Positions 42,044-55,799 of a stretch of DNA of 64,000 nucleotides are shown here, one piece after another. This DNA comes from Fidelibacterota bacterium (GTDB lineage Bacteria > Fidelibacterota > Marinisomatia > Marinisomatales > Marinisomataceae). Location of the stretch: assembly GCA_028140795.1 (NCBI GenBank), contig JAOIOW010000001.1:88466-152465 (forward strand), given 5' to 3'. Position 1 is the stretch's first letter. Each line of letters opens with the position of its first letter. The translations under genes and the position numbers were made by a program. Under the pieces are notes generated by a model. The model made no database searches, was not told the DNA's origin, and saw only the letters and a list, made by a program, of their open reading frames with translations.

Positions 42044-44863
42044 ATGTCTGAATTTCATAAAAAACATATCGGTCCCTCTCAGAAAGAAATCGACGAAATG
42101 TTGCAATATCTTAATTGCGATAACCTCAATGATCTTCTTGAGAAAATTGTGCCTAAAAATATACTAGATATAGATGATATGTCCATTGGGAATGAAGTTT
42201 TCTCAGAAAATGATATTTTAAATCATGTTAAAAACATTGGTACCAATAATAAAGTTCATAGATCTCTAATTGGCCAGGGGTATTATGATACCATTACTCC
42301 GAACGTTATTTTAAGAAATATACTTGAGAACCCGGGATGGTATACACAGTATACTCCATATCAACCTGAAATCTCACAAGGAAGATTGGAAGCTCTTTTG
42401 AACTATCAAACAATGATTACTCAAATTACCTCCTTACCAATTGCTAATGCATCCCTCTTAGATGAAGGAACTGCAGCTAGTGAAGCAATGTTAATGCTTT
42501 ATCGCAAAAATAAATCTGAAAAAATGCAATTTTTAGTTGATAGAGAGTGTTTTCAACAAACTATTGACGTCATTATTTCAAGAGCTGAGCCATTAAATAT
42601 TGAAATCATTGTAACAGACTTTAACAATTTTGATTTTACCAATGCTTTTGGTTGTATTGTCCAATACCCAAATAAATATGGACACATCTCATCAGATAAT
42701 GATTACAAACGTGTTATATCTGATGCACATAATGCAAATTGTAAGGTCATCTTTGCAAGCGATCTAATGTGTCTCCAACTTTTTGAAGCTCCAGGTAGTT
42801 TAGGAGCTGATATCGCTGTTGGTAATAGTCAGCGTTTTGGAGTACCACTTGGATACGGTGGACCTCATGCAGCATTCATGTCTACAAGTGAAGAATTTAA
42901 AAGAGATATTCCAGGAAGAATTGTAGGCGTTTCGCAAGACCGTAGGGGAAATCAAGCTTATAGACTTACACTTCAAACCAGGGAACAACATATTAGAAGA
43001 GAAAAAGCAACTTCAAATATTTGTACAGCTCAAGTATTGCTTGCTATCATCTCAGGAATGTATGCATTATTTCACGGTCCAGATGATTTAAAAAATATTG
43101 CAAGACGAATTCATAGTCATACAAAAGAACTTGCCAATAAAATTGCAAATCTAGGTCATGAGATTGTAACTAATGATAATTCATTTTTTGATACAATAGT
43201 AATCAAATTATCGAACATGAGTATTGATAGTTTAAAAGATAGGGCATTAAAGCATAATTTTAATTTGATGTATCACGATAATGGACTTATTGGTATCTCT
43301 TTGGATGAGAAAACAGATTTTGCTGAAGTTGAGATGCTTGCAAATCTATTTGATGCACATAATGATTCTAAAAATTCTTATAATATTTTTAAACCTAATA
43401 GAGCAGGAGATATTTTAACTCATCCTATTTTTCATAGCATTAATTCTGAAACAGAAATGCTTAGATACATCAATAAGTTAGAAAAAAGGGATCTGTCCTT
43501 GAACTATAGCATGATACCATTAGGGTCTTGTACTATGAAACTAAATGCGACTGTTGAAATGATTCCAATTAGTTGGCCAGAATTCAATTCTATCCACCCT
43601 TTTGCACCATTAAGTCAGGCTAATGGTTATAAAAAAATCATTAATGAGCTAGAGCAAATGCTATATAAAGTTACTGGATTTGATGCCGTATCATTTCAGC
43701 CAAATTCTGGTGCACAAGGAGAATATGCTGGATTATTAAGCATTAGAGAATATCATAAAGCGAATAATTCAAAAAGAGATATTTGTCTAATACCTGAATC
43801 TGCCCATGGAACAAATCCTGCAAGTGCAATAATGGCTGGACTTAAAGTTGTGATAGTAAAATGTGATGACCATGGAAATATAGATTTTAAAGATTTAAGC
43901 GCAAAAGTTGATGAGGCTGGTGACAGGTTGTCATCATTAATGGTTACTTACCCCTCAACCCATGGTGTATTTGAACATAACATTGATGAAATATGTAATT
44001 TAATTCACGAAAATGGTGGCTTAGTCTACATGGATGGAGCCAACTTGAACGCCATGGTTGGTGTATGTAAACCAGGTAAATTTGGAGCTGATGTTATGCA
44101 CATTAATCTTCATAAAACTTTTTGTATACCGCATGGTGGAGGAGGTCCAGGTATGGGTCCAATTTGTGTGAATGAAAAATTAAAACCACATCTTCCAAAA
44201 CATAGTTTCACTGATGAAGATTTTTCTTATTCTGTATCGTCATCACCATTTGGTAGTGCAAGTATTCTATTAATTTCTTATATCTATATGAAATTAATGG
44301 CAGCAAACGGTTTATTGAAAGCATCCCAAGTTGCAATTTTATCTGCCAACTATATGGCTAAGAGACTTGAAAATGATTATAGCATTTTATATCGCGGTAA
44401 GAGCGGATTAAATGCGCATGAGTTCATTGTTGATTGTAGATCATTTAAATCCACTGCGAATATTACTAATGAAGATATCGCTAAAAGATTAATTGATTAT
44501 GGGTTTCATGCTCCTACTATGTCTTGGCCTATTCCAGGAACACTAATGATTGAACCAACCGAAAGCGAAACAAAATCTGAGCTTGATAAATTTTGCGATG
44601 CTATGATTGCAATTAAAAAAGAAATTATTGAAATAGAATCAGGTAAAATGCCTCAAGAAGACAATGTTTTAGTTAATGCTCCACATACTGTACACGATAT
44701 TTGCGATGATTGGAATCACCCTTATTCAAAAGAAAGTGCAGTTTTCCCTACCAAATGGAATAAAGAAAATAAGTTTTGGCCATATGTTTCTAGAATAGAT
44801 AATGCCTTTGGGGATAGAAATTTTTTCTGTGTATGTCCGGACATAGATTCTTATAAAGAATAA
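42044..44863 (+). CDS. gcvP: Glycine dehydrogenase (decarboxylating), glycine cleavage P-protein
   Basis: About 939 residues, the fused full-length P-protein rather than the split GcvPA/GcvPB pair. The N-terminal half starts FHKKHIGPSQKEIDEML and has SLLDEGTAASEAM; the C-terminal half has ESAHGTNPASA and the PLP lysine K691 in NLHKTFCIPHGGGGPGMGP (E. coli K706 region). It decarboxylates glycine and loads the aminomethyl group on GcvH lipoate. GcvH, GcvT and Lpd are not within this window. Start set at ATG 42044; an upstream in-frame codon lies inside tRNA-Lys. It converges on carB with 5 bp between stops. Confidence 0.96.
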   Translation: MSEFHKKHIGPSQKEIDEMLQYLNCDNLNDLLEKIVPKNILDIDDMSIGNEVFSENDILNHVKNIGTNNKVHRSLIGQGYYDTITPNVILRNILENPGWYTQYTPYQPEISQGRLEALLNYQTMITQITSLPIANASLLDEGTAASEAMLMLYRKNKSEKMQFLVDRECFQQTIDVIISRAEPLNIEIIVTDFNNFDFTNAFGCIVQYPNKYGHISSDNDYKRVISDAHNANCKVIFASDLMCLQLFEAPGSLGADIAVGNSQRFGVPLGYGGPHAAFMSTSEEFKRDIPGRIVGVSQDRRGNQAYRLTLQTREQHIRREKATSNICTAQVLLAIISGMYALFHGPDDLKNIARRIHSHTKELANKIANLGHEIVTNDNSFFDTIVIKLSNMSIDSLKDRALKHNFNLMYHDNGLIGISLDEKTDFAEVEMLANLFDAHNDSKNSYNIFKPNRAGDILTHPIFHSINSETEMLRYINKLEKRDLSLNYSMIPLGSCTMKLNATVEMIPISWPEFNSIHPFAPLSQANGYKKIINELEQMLYKVTGFDAVSFQPNSGAQGEYAGLLSIREYHKANNSKRDICLIPESAHGTNPASAIMAGLKVVIVKCDDHGNIDFKDLSAKVDEAGDRLSSLMVTYPSTHGVFEHNIDEICNLIHENGGLVYMDGANLNAMVGVCKPGKFGADVMHINLHKTFCIPHGGGGPGMGPICVNEKLKPHLPKHSFTDEDFSYSVSSSPFGSASILLISYIYMKLMAANGLLKASQVAILSANYMAKRLENDYSILYRGKSGLNAHEFIVDCRSFKSTANITNEDIAKRLIDYGFHAPTMSWPIPGTLMIEPTESETKSELDKFCDAMIAIKKEIIEIESGKMPQEDNVLVNAPHTVHDICDDWNHPYSKESAVFPTKWNKENKFWPYVSRIDNAFGDRNFFCVCPDIDSYKE

Positions 44864-44868
44864 AAATT

Positions 44869-47800
44869 CTATTTAAAATATTCTTGAAGTGCTTTCACGC
44901 TAATTTTGTTTAAATGTTTCATAGAATCAATAGCGGCTCTTGCCCCTGGGAGCGTAGTAATAGTTAAAATATTTTTCATGACTGATGTTTTACCAATCGC
45001 TTCTTCATCAAATCTTGATTGTGGCCCTTCCGGTGTATTGATTACTAATTGAATATTATCATTTAAAATTTCATCAACAACATTCGGTCTTCCTTCACCA
45101 ACTTTAAACATATCATCGCACAAAATACCTTGTTCATTAAGAAACCTGGATGTACCCTTTGTAGCAACAAGGTTAAAACCTAAACCCATTAAATTTTTTG
45201 CTATTGGAACAAGGCCTGCCCTATCTGTTTTATTAACTGATAAAAAAGCTGTGCCTTGTTTTGGAACATTATACCCATCTGACTTCATCGCTTTTAAGAA
45301 AGCACTACCTGTGCTCATATCAATACCCATTACCTCACCAGTAGATTTCATTTCAGGGCCTAAAAAGACTTTTTCATCTTTAAACTTTTTAAATGGTAAG
45401 ACTGCTTTCTTTACAGCATAATGTTCAAAATTATTTTCTTTCAATTTGAAATCATTTAATGATTTTCCAACCGAAATTTGTGCTGCTATATTTGCCAATG
45501 CAACGTTGCTATATTTACTGACAAAAGGCACTGTACGGCTTGATCTTGGGTTTACCTCTAGAACATATACTTTATCATCTTTTACAGCAAATTGAAGGTT
45601 AATTAAACCTACAACTTTAAGCTCAAGTGCTAATTTAGCTGTAATAGTTTCAATCTCTTTTTTAACAGTATCACTTACTTCGTATGGGGGAATAACACAT
45701 GAAGAATCTCCAGAATGAACTCCAGCTTCTTCAATATGTTGCATAATTCCTCCAATGAAAACGTTTTCTCCATCGCAAAGTGCATCTACATCAAACTCAA
45801 ATGCATTTTCAATAAATTGATCAATTAAAATTGGGTGATCATTAGTAGCTTCAGCTGATCTAAATACATAATCCACCAATTGTTCTTTTGAATAAACAAT
45901 TTGCATTGCTCTTCCACCTAATACAAAACTTGGTCTTACTAATACAGGAAAGTTAGCAGTTTCAGCATAACTATAAATATCATCATAATTTTTGGCTATA
46001 CAATACTCAGGAGTTAATACTTTTAGTTTATCAATTACCTTAGCAAACTCTTCTCTGTTTTCAGCAAGATTAATACTGTCGGATGATGTACCATATATTT
46101 TGACTCCGGCTGAGGCAAGTTGGTTAGCAATTTTTAATGGTGTTTGTCCTCCAAATTGAACTAATACACCATCTGGCTTTTCAAAATTGATAATATTCAT
46201 AATATCTTCGAATGTTATTGGTTCAAAATAAAGTCTATCAGCTAAATCAAAATCAGTTGAGACAGTTTCTGGATTACAATTAACCATTATTGATTTATAG
46301 CCAGCTTCTCTCAAACCAAACACCGCTTGTACACAACAATAATCAAATTCAATACCTTGACCAATCCTATTTGGCCCACCTCCTAAAATCATAATTTTTT
46401 TACCTTCAAGAGGTTGTAAATCATTTTCTGATTCATATGTGGAATATGAATAGGGGGTTTCAGCTTCAAATTCCCCAGCACAAGTATCTACTAATTTGTA
46501 GACTGGTTTGATTCCTTGATCTATTCTCATTTGCTGGACTTCATTTTCGGATAAATTGTTTAAGCGAGCTATTTGTAAATCTGAAAATCCATTCTTTTTT
46601 AAAAATTCTAAATTCTCTATTGAAGAATACTCTTTTTCAATATTAACTATTTCTTGAATTTCTGTTAAAAACCATGGATCTATGCCAGTATTTCTATGAA
46701 TTTCTTCAATTGAAAATTCCTGCTTAATAGCTTCTTTGACTTTTAACATCCTAAATGCGCTACCATCATTTAAAGATTTAATATCTAGCTCTCTAAATCT
46801 TTTAATATCTAAATCTTCATCTCGAGGATCTTTTGTTTCAAATCCTGGTAAATTAAGCTCTAGAGAGCGGAAAGCTTTTTGAAATGATTCCCTAAATGTC
46901 CTTCCAATGGCCATCGCTTCCCCAACAGACTGCATTTGTACACCTAGTTTTCCCGAAGCTGATGAAAATTTTTCAAAATCAAATCTTGGCAATTTTGTCA
47001 CTATATAATCAATTGTAGGTTCAAAAGCCGCTAATGTCCTGTTGGTTATATCATTTTTTAATTCATCTAAAGAATATCCAACCGCGAGTTTAGCCGCAAT
47101 TTTTGCTATAGGAAATCCTGTTGCTTTAGATGCTAGCGCAGAAGACCTACTCACTCTCGGATTCATTTCAATGATTACCATTCTTCCATCAACCGGGTTA
47201 ACAGCGAATTGAACATTTGAACCTCCAGTATCCACACCTATTTTTCTAATACATTTTATAGCTGCATTTCGCATTAATTGAAACTCTTTATCACTTAATG
47301 TCATTGCGGGTGCTATTGTAATAGAATCACCAGTATGTATACCCATTGGATCAATATTTTCAATTGAGCAAATGATAATAACATTATCATTTAAATCTCG
47401 TATGAGTTCTAATTCATATTCTTTCCAACCATTTAAGTATTCCTCAACAAGAACTTGACCAGTAGGGCTTTCTTTCAAACCTTTATTTACTGATGCTTCA
47501 AATTCTTCTTCATTGTATGCAACAGAACCGCCTGAACCGCCTAAAGTAAATGAAGGTCTGATAATAGCAGGTAAGGAGATTTTATTTAATAACTTTTTTG
47601 CCTCATCTAACGATTTAACAGTATATCCGTATGGTAAATCGAGACCAATTTCTAACATTGCCTGCTTAAACATTTCTCTGCTTTCAGCAGTTTCAATAGC
47701 TTTTCTGTTAGCTCCAATGAGTTCTACATTATACTTTTTAAGAATTCCTTCTTCATCTAGCTTCATGGCAACATTTAAAGCTGTTTGTCCTCCAACTGTA

Positions 47801-48063
47801 GGCAAAATAGCGTCAGGTTTTTCTTTTTTTATTATTGCTTCAACGTATTCTGCAGAAATAGGCTCAATATAGGTTTTATCAGAAAATTGAGGATCAGTCA
47901 TTATTGTAGCCGGGTTAGAATTAATTAATACAACTCGATAGCCTTCTTCTTTTAAAGCCTTAATAGCTTGTGTCCCTGAATAATCAAATTCACACCCCTG
48001 GCCAATAACAATGGGTCCAGCACCTATTACTAAAATAGTGTTTATATCATTACGTTTTGGCAT
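44869..48063 (-). CDS. carB: Carbamoyl-phosphate synthase large subunit
   Basis: A 1064-residue protein with two homologous ATP-grasp halves: [17 protein letters not shown] near the start and [17 protein letters not shown] in the second half, then an MGS-like allosteric domain at the C-terminus. Each half carries ATP-grasp motifs ([24 protein letters not shown]). It makes carbamoyl phosphate for pyrimidines and arginine from bicarbonate, ATP and glutamine-derived ammonia. It overlaps carA by 14 bp, so the two subunits are coupled. Confidence 0.97.
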   Translation of the reverse strand: MPKRNDINTILVIGAGPIVIGQGCEFDYSGTQAIKALKEEGYRVVLINSNPATIMTDPQFSDKTYIEPISAEYVEAIIKKEKPDAILPTVGGQTALNVAMKLDEEGILKKYNVELIGANRKAIETAESREMFKQAMLEIGLDLPYGYTVKSLDEAKKLLNKISLPAIIRPSFTLGGSGGSVAYNEEEFEASVNKGLKESPTGQVLVEEYLNGWKEYELELIRDLNDNVIIICSIENIDPMGIHTGDSITIAPAMTLSDKEFQLMRNAAIKCIRKIGVDTGGSNVQFAVNPVDGRMVIIEMNPRVSRSSALASKATGFPIAKIAAKLAVGYSLDELKNDITNRTLAAFEPTIDYIVTKLPRFDFEKFSSASGKLGVQMQSVGEAMAIGRTFRESFQKAFRSLELNLPGFETKDPRDEDLDIKRFRELDIKSLNDGSAFRMLKVKEAIKQEFSIEEIHRNTGIDPWFLTEIQEIVNIEKEYSSIENLEFLKKNGFSDLQIARLNNLSENEVQQMRIDQGIKPVYKLVDTCAGEFEAETPYSYSTYESENDLQPLEGKKIMILGGGPNRIGQGIEFDYCCVQAVFGLREAGYKSIMVNCNPETVSTDFDLADRLYFEPITFEDIMNIINFEKPDGVLVQFGGQTPLKIANQLASAGVKIYGTSSDSINLAENREEFAKVIDKLKVLTPEYCIAKNYDDIYSYAETANFPVLVRPSFVLGGRAMQIVYSKEQLVDYVFRSAEATNDHPILIDQFIENAFEFDVDALCDGENVFIGGIMQHIEEAGVHSGDSSCVIPPYEVSDTVKKEIETITAKLALELKVVGLINLQFAVKDDKVYVLEVNPRSSRTVPFVSKYSNVALANIAAQISVGKSLNDFKLKENNFEHYAVKKAVLPFKKFKDEKVFLGPEMKSTGEVMGIDMSTGSAFLKAMKSDGYNVPKQGTAFLSVNKTDRAGLVPIAKNLMGLGFNLVATKGTSRFLNEQGILCDDMFKVGEGRPNVVDEILNDNIQLVINTPEGPQSRFDEEAIGKTSVMKNILTITTLPGARAAIDSMKHLNKISVKALQEYFK

Positions 48064-49150
48064 CGTTCTTCATCATATTAAAAAATTCTTTGAAAACATA
48101 TCTTGAATCATGAGGCCCTGGACTGGCTTCAGGATGATATTGAACTGAATATGCTGAAATATCATTGCAACTTATCCCTGCAACAGTATCATCATTTAAA
48201 TGTTTATGCGTAACAGTCACATTTAATGGAAGAGAATCTTCGTCAACAGCAAATCCATGATTTTGGGATGTAATTTCAACTTTGTTTGTAATTAAGTTTT
48301 TAACTGGCTGATTAATACCTCTATGACCAAACTTCATTTTGAACGTATTAGCACCTAATGCTAAAGCTAGAATTTGATGCCCAAGACATATTCCAAATAT
48401 AGGTTTTTTACCCAACAAATTTTTTACCGTTTCTATTCCATACGTTACAGCAGCAGGGTCTCCAGGTCCATTCGATAAAAACACACCATCTGGATTAGAA
48501 GCAAGTATTTCATCGTGGGATACATTTGCTGGAAAGATTTCAACTTCTGCATCGTGTTCAAGCATAATGTCATATATATTGCTTTTCATGCCAAAATCAA
48601 TTGCTGCTATTTTATAAATAGGATTATCAGTATTTGATAAAACCACTTTTTTCTTTCTGGCAACTTTAATTGCTAAGTCTTGACCTTCCATTTTAGGAAT
48701 ATTTTTAATTTTACTGGCCAAATTATGAGGGTCAAAATCTTCCGTTGAAATAATTCCTCTCATTGCACCTTTTTTTCTTATGTGTATAGTTAATGCTCTT
48801 GTATCAATATCTTGAATGCCAACTATATTATGTTTTATTAAAAAAGATGATAGAGATTCTTCAGACCTCCAATTTGAAGGTTGTATTGATTCGCTCTTAA
48901 TTATAAATCCTGTAGCATAAACTCTTTCTGATTCGGTATCGCTATTATTGGTCCCATAATTTCCTATATGTGGACTGCTCATTGCAATCATCTGATTAGA
49001 ATATGAAGGATCGGTTAATATCTCCTGATACCCAGTCATTCCAGTATTGAAGCAAACTTCACCGAAAGTTTCTCCACTTTCACCAAGACTTTTTCCGATA
49101 AAAAAAAGGCCATCCTCTAGAAACAGGATAGCCTTTTTTAATTTTTGCAT
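48050..49150 (-). CDS. carA: Carbamoyl-phosphate synthase small (glutaminase) subunit
   Basis: A 366-residue protein. The N-terminal domain opens [19 protein letters not shown] and has [17 protein letters not shown]; the glutamine amidotransferase domain has the catalytic Cys in [15 protein letters not shown] and the His/Glu pair in [14 protein letters not shown]. It supplies ammonia to CarB. The start at 49150 is supported by the LEDG motif following at once. Codons 4-17 also encode a 15 bp hairpin plus U8 tract, an intrinsic-terminator shape inside the gene. The ABC-2 permease stop lies 28 bp upstream on the same strand; no separate promoter is obvious. Confidence 0.96.
   Translation of the reverse strand: MQKLKKAILFLEDGLFFIGKSLGESGETFGEVCFNTGMTGYQEILTDPSYSNQMIAMSSPHIGNYGTNNSDTESERVYATGFIIKSESIQPSNWRSEESLSSFLIKHNIVGIQDIDTRALTIHIRKKGAMRGIISTEDFDPHNLASKIKNIPKMEGQDLAIKVARKKKVVLSNTDNPIYKIAAIDFGMKSNIYDIMLEHDAEVEIFPANVSHDEILASNPDGVFLSNGPGDPAAVTYGIETVKNLLGKKPIFGICLGHQILALALGANTFKMKFGHRGINQPVKNLITNKVEITSQNHGFAVDEDSLPLNVTVTHKHLNDDTVAGISCNDISAYSVQYHPEASPGPHDSRYVFKEFFNMMKNDAKT
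49100..49139 (-). terminator. Intrinsic-terminator-like hairpin inside the 5' coding region of carA
   Basis: On the carA strand AAAAAAGGCTATCC pairs with GGATGGCCTTTTTT (one G-U), extendable by a T-A pair to 15 bp, with an 8-nt loop, followed by two further T (U8 in total). It covers codons 4-17. It can serve as the terminator of the upstream ABC-2 operon or as a translation-sensitive attenuator of carAB. Confidence 0.7.
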
Positions 49151-49178
49151 GGCCTATTTTAAATCAATTAAACAAAAA

Positions 49179-49943
49179 TTAAAACCTAATTTTTTTTCCT
49201 GTTGACATAAGTACAACTGCCATCAGTGTTGTTGCAATAGTAAATAGGACTAAAAAGATAGATGCTGCCAGAAATGAAGCATCTGAAACACCAAGCGTTG
49301 CTTCTCGTAATGCGCTAATTGCATAATAGATTGGATTTACTTGACTTAAAGTCATAGCCCAACCAGGAAGCATTTTAATGGAATAAAATATTCCTCCAAG
49401 GAAACTAAACGGTGTAATAACAAAATTTTGTATGAGTGCAAGCTGATCCCAGGAATCGGATAGCTGTCCAACAAAAAGACCCAGACTTGAAAATGACCAT
49501 GATACTAAAAGAATAAAAAATAATGTAAGGGGTAGGTTTAAAATAGGCATTCCTGCTAACCAACAAATCAAAAGTATTAAAATTCCATTAACAAATCCTC
49601 TTATAGCGCCTCCAATTATAAATGATAATGATAATTCAAGGCTGGAAAGTGGAGTAATCAAAAGCTCAGGAAGAGTTTGAAGTAATTTCATTTGCAACAT
49701 TGACGAGGCAGAATTTGCAACTGCATTGGTAATAACGTTCATCATTAATAAACCTGGTAAGATATATATTTTGTATGAAACACCACCTATCTCACTAATT
49801 CTATTTTCTAGAGCCACCCCAAAAACAAAGATATATAATAAAGTAGTAACTATTCCTGGAATTATAGTTTGTCTCCAAACGGAGAAAAAACGCATAATTT
49901 CTCTAGAGGAGAGAGTATAAAAACCAACCCAATTTTTAATCAT
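49179..49943 (-). CDS. ABC-2-type transporter permease
   Basis: A 254-residue membrane protein with six segments. An ABC-2 signature region is FLGGIFYSIKMLPGWAMTLSQVNPIYYAISALREATLG near residues 183-220. It forms the channel of the exporter whose ATPase is encoded just upstream with an 8 bp overlap. Proteins of this class export drugs, polysaccharides, haem or lipids, or act in envelope maintenance; the substrate is not determined. Confidence 0.92.
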   Translation of the reverse strand: MIKNWVGFYTLSSREIMRFFSVWRQTIIPGIVTTLLYIFVFGVALENRISEIGGVSYKIYILPGLLMMNVITNAVANSASSMLQMKLLQTLPELLITPLSSLELSLSFIIGGAIRGFVNGILILLICWLAGMPILNLPLTLFFILLVSWSFSSLGLFVGQLSDSWDQLALIQNFVITPFSFLGGIFYSIKMLPGWAMTLSQVNPIYYAISALREATLGVSDASFLAASIFLVLFTIATTLMAVVLMSTGKKIRF

Positions 49944-50857
49944 TAATTTTCCTCCCCGTTAAATCTAAAAAAACATCCTCTAAAGATGTTTGAGGAATAT
50001 GGATATCTTCAATTTTAATGTCTTTTTCAGAAAATTTTAAAATTATTGAAGGTAATTCGAGATTGGGTGTATCTGTAAAAATTTTTAAAGAGTTATTATC
50101 AATTTTATAATCATATTCACTTAAAAAACTTAAATCATTATTATCATTATCTTTTAATTGTATTTCAATGGAAGAGTTTTTGACCATTTTTTTTAAATTA
50201 GAAACTGTGTCTTCGACAATTAACTTTCCTTTATCTATAATCCCGACTCTTTCACATAAAAGCTCTGCTTCATCTATATAGTGAGTTGTTAACAGTATTG
50301 TTTTCCCATCTTTATGTAGTTCTTGTAAATACAGCCATAGATCATGCCTTAATTCAACATCAACGCCAGCAGTAGGTTCATCAAGAATGATGATTTCAGG
50401 GTCATGTACCAAAGCTTTTGCTATTTGTAACCTTCGCTTCATTCCCCCTGAAAGCTCTCGCATTTTTTTTGTTCGATGTTTGGATAAACCTAATTTTTCT
50501 AGCAAATATTCAATTCTTTCTTTTGCATGAGATCTCGATACTCCATAAAAACCAGCCTGAAAATACAATAATTGTTCTAGAGGGAAAAACCAGTCCGTGC
50601 TAACTTCCTGTTGCGCAATTCCGACTTGTGATCTAGCAAATCTAAAGTCATTTTCTATGTTTTTTCCAAAAATTGCAATATCTCCATCTGATGGCTTAAC
50701 TAGACTTGTAATTGAATTAATAGTAGTTGATTTTCCAGCGCCATTAGGACCTAGCAAGCCATAAAACTCACCTTTATTGATTTCCAAATCAATACCTTGT
50801 ACTGCTTTTACATCATCGTATGACTTAAAAAGCTTATTGATTTTTATTGCTAGATTT

Positions 50858-50865
<8 letters not shown>
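49936..50865 (-). CDS. ABC-2-type transporter ATP-binding protein
   Basis: A 309-residue ATPase: Walker A GPNGAGKST near residue 39, signature LSGGMKRRLQIA, Walker B IIILDEPTAGVD, H-loop TTHYIDE. It has the CcmA/NodI/DrrA-like C-terminal extension (about residues 225-309) that ends IPQTSLEDVFLDLTGRKI. It overlaps the permease gene by 8 bp. Its ATG overlaps the end of a 25-codon ORF lying between it and ligA. Confidence 0.94.
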
Positions 50866-53874
<3,009 letters not shown>

Positions 53875-53875
<1 letters not shown>

Positions 53876-54963
53876 TATGAAATTACTTGAAATTCTTTAG
53901 AAGTTTTATTGAGGATTTCAGCTCCATTTTTTGTAACGATGATGTCATCTTCAATTCTTACACCACCAATATCTGGTACATAAATTCCCGGTTCAACAGT
54001 CATTACGTAGTTTTCTTCAAGAAAATCTTCACTTACTTTACTAAACCTTGGGTCTTCATGAATTTCCAACCCTAAGGAATGTCCTAGACCATGATCAAAA
54101 AATTTACTATAACCTGCATTTGCTATATGATCTCTTGCAATCGAATCAATAGACTTACAAGACATTCCAGATTTTATTCCTTCAATACTTTTAACTTGAG
54201 CATTTAAAACAATATCATAAATTGATTTTTGCTCATCTGAATATCCTTTTGTTGCGAATGATCTAGTCATATCAGCGTGATATCCTGCAAATTTTGCACC
54301 TGAATCAATAACTAGTAATTCACCTGGTCCAATTTTTCTGTCTGTCGGCTTATGGTGAGGTTTAGCTGAATTTGGCCCTGTACCAACTATAGCAGCAAAT
54401 GCATCAGAATCGGAGTCTCCATATTTTCTATATAAAAATGATAATTGATTTGCTATGACCTTTTCTTCAACTCCAATTTTTACCATTGGCAATACTTCGG
54501 CAAACGCTTTATCTGTAATCTCAACAGCTGTTCTAATTGCTTCTAACTCTTTTTCATCCTTTAACATGGCCATTTTTTCTATAATTCCTGTAATATTTTT
54601 CAGGTTTATATCAGACAAAACTTTTGATAATTGCTGATAACCTTGGTGACTTACATTATTTCCATCAAATCCTATGCTTTGACTGCTAGTTAGTAGATTT
54701 TGTTTTTTAATAACCTCATAGTGGGGGATGCTATCAATGATAACTTTTGCTCCCTTTACTTCTTTTTCTGATTGTACGACGTATCTTCCATCAGTAATAA
54801 AATGTACTTGATCAGCTGTAATTAATAATGTTGCACTTGATCCAGTAAAACCACATAAATACCTAATGTGTGTTAAATTAGTTACAATCATTCCATCAAG
54901 ATTTTCTTTTGCAAGCTTATCAATTAATATATGTTGTCTTCTTTGAAAATATTCAATGCTCAT
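53875..54963 (-). CDS. Xaa-Pro aminopeptidase/dipeptidase (M24 family)
   Basis: A 362-residue metallopeptidase that cleaves X-Pro bonds. A creatinase-like N-terminal domain precedes the pita-bread fold. Five metal ligands are visible: D in VIDSGAKF, D in YHADMTRSF, H in HGLGHSLGLEIHE, E in TVEPGIY and E in VRIEDD. Two metal ions (Mn or Co) are expected. It follows the TPR-like gene by 8 bp on the same strand and abuts the lipoprotein gene. Confidence 0.94.
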
Positions 54964-54971
54964 TTTAACCC

Positions 54972-55382
54972 CTACAAATTATCTAGTATGTTTTGTGCTT
55001 TATTTTGCTCACTCTTATTTTTTGAATAACTAATTATCAAACGAAGGTTTTTCTTTGCCTGCGTTTTTTTCCCTTGGGAAATCATAAGCTTGATTAGAGA
55101 AAGTGTGACTAATTCAGGTTTTTTAGAAACTCTTTTTTTAATACTTACTACAGGCTTATGCTTTATTGATAAATCTGGATCGAGCCTTTTTAATTCTTTA
55201 TAAATGATATTTTTCTTTTTTGAATTTGTCTTATCATAGATTTCATAAAGCATCAAGTACGCAGATAAAAAATCTTTATCATGTTTTATAACTTCGTTTA
55301 GTAGATTTTTAGATTCTGTGAATTGTGAAATATCAAAAGCTTTTTTTGCTTTAATAAATGTATTGGTAATGTTTGATATCAT
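54972..55382 (-). CDS. Small TPR-like helical protein
   Basis: A 136-residue, all-helical, Lys-rich protein. Two tetratricopeptide-like units are visible (FDISQFTESKNLLNEVIKHDKDFLSAYLMLYEIY, residues about 16-50, written here in its readable motif; and LVTLSLIKLMISQGKKTQAKKNLRLIIS, about 91-120). No signal peptide or membrane segment. The function is unknown; protein binding is inferred. It overlaps the B12-binding gene by 4 bp, so the two are coupled. Confidence 0.68.
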   Translation of the reverse strand: MISNITNTFIKAKKAFDISQFTESKNLLNEVIKHDKDFLSAYLMLYEIYDKTNSKKKNIIYKELKRLDPDLSIKHKPVVSIKKRVSKKPELVTLSLIKLMISQGKKTQAKKNLRLIISYSKNKSEQNKAQNILDNL

Positions 55383-55789
55383 CTTCTATGCTCTTTGACC
55401 CAACTTTCAATATAGTCAAGTGACTCTTTTACAGGAGTACCTGGACCAAAAAGCTTCCCAACTCCTAAACTAGATAATTCTTCAGCATCTTCATCTGGTA
55501 TAATTCCACCGCCTGTTACTAATACGTTATTCAAATTATTTTCTTTTATAAGCTCCATCACTTTTGAAAAAATTGTCATATGTGCACCTGAAAGTATTGA
55601 AAGAGCAATTACATCAACACCTTCTTGAATTGCAACTTTGACAACACTTTCTGGTGTTTGTCTAAGTCCTAGATAGATGACATCCATACCTGCATCTCTG
55701 TAAGCAGCCGCAAGGACTTTAATTCCGCGGTCATGACCATCTAGTCCTGGTTTTGCCATTAATATTCTAATTGGTGGATTTATTTTCAT
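55379..55789 (-). CDS. Stand-alone cobalamin-binding domain (methylmalonyl-CoA mutase C-terminal type)
   Basis: A 136-residue protein with the full B12-binding motif: D17-x-H19-x-x-G22 in GLDGHDRG, then S-x-L in ALSILSG, and VTGGGIIPDEDAEEL. H19 should ligate cobalt. It matches the C-terminal domain of methylmalonyl-CoA mutase, which exists as a separate subunit in archaea and some bacteria. The catalytic subunit is not in this window. Coenzyme B12-dependent acyl-CoA rearrangement is inferred. It sits between dnaE and the TPR-like gene, 10 bp from dnaE. Confidence 0.93.
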   Translation of the reverse strand: MKINPPIRILMAKPGLDGHDRGIKVLAAAYRDAGMDVIYLGLRQTPESVVKVAIQEGVDVIALSILSGAHMTIFSKVMELIKENNLNNVLVTGGGIIPDEDAEELSSLGVGKLFGPGTPVKESLDYIESWVKEHRR

Positions 55790-55799
55790 ACCTTATAAT

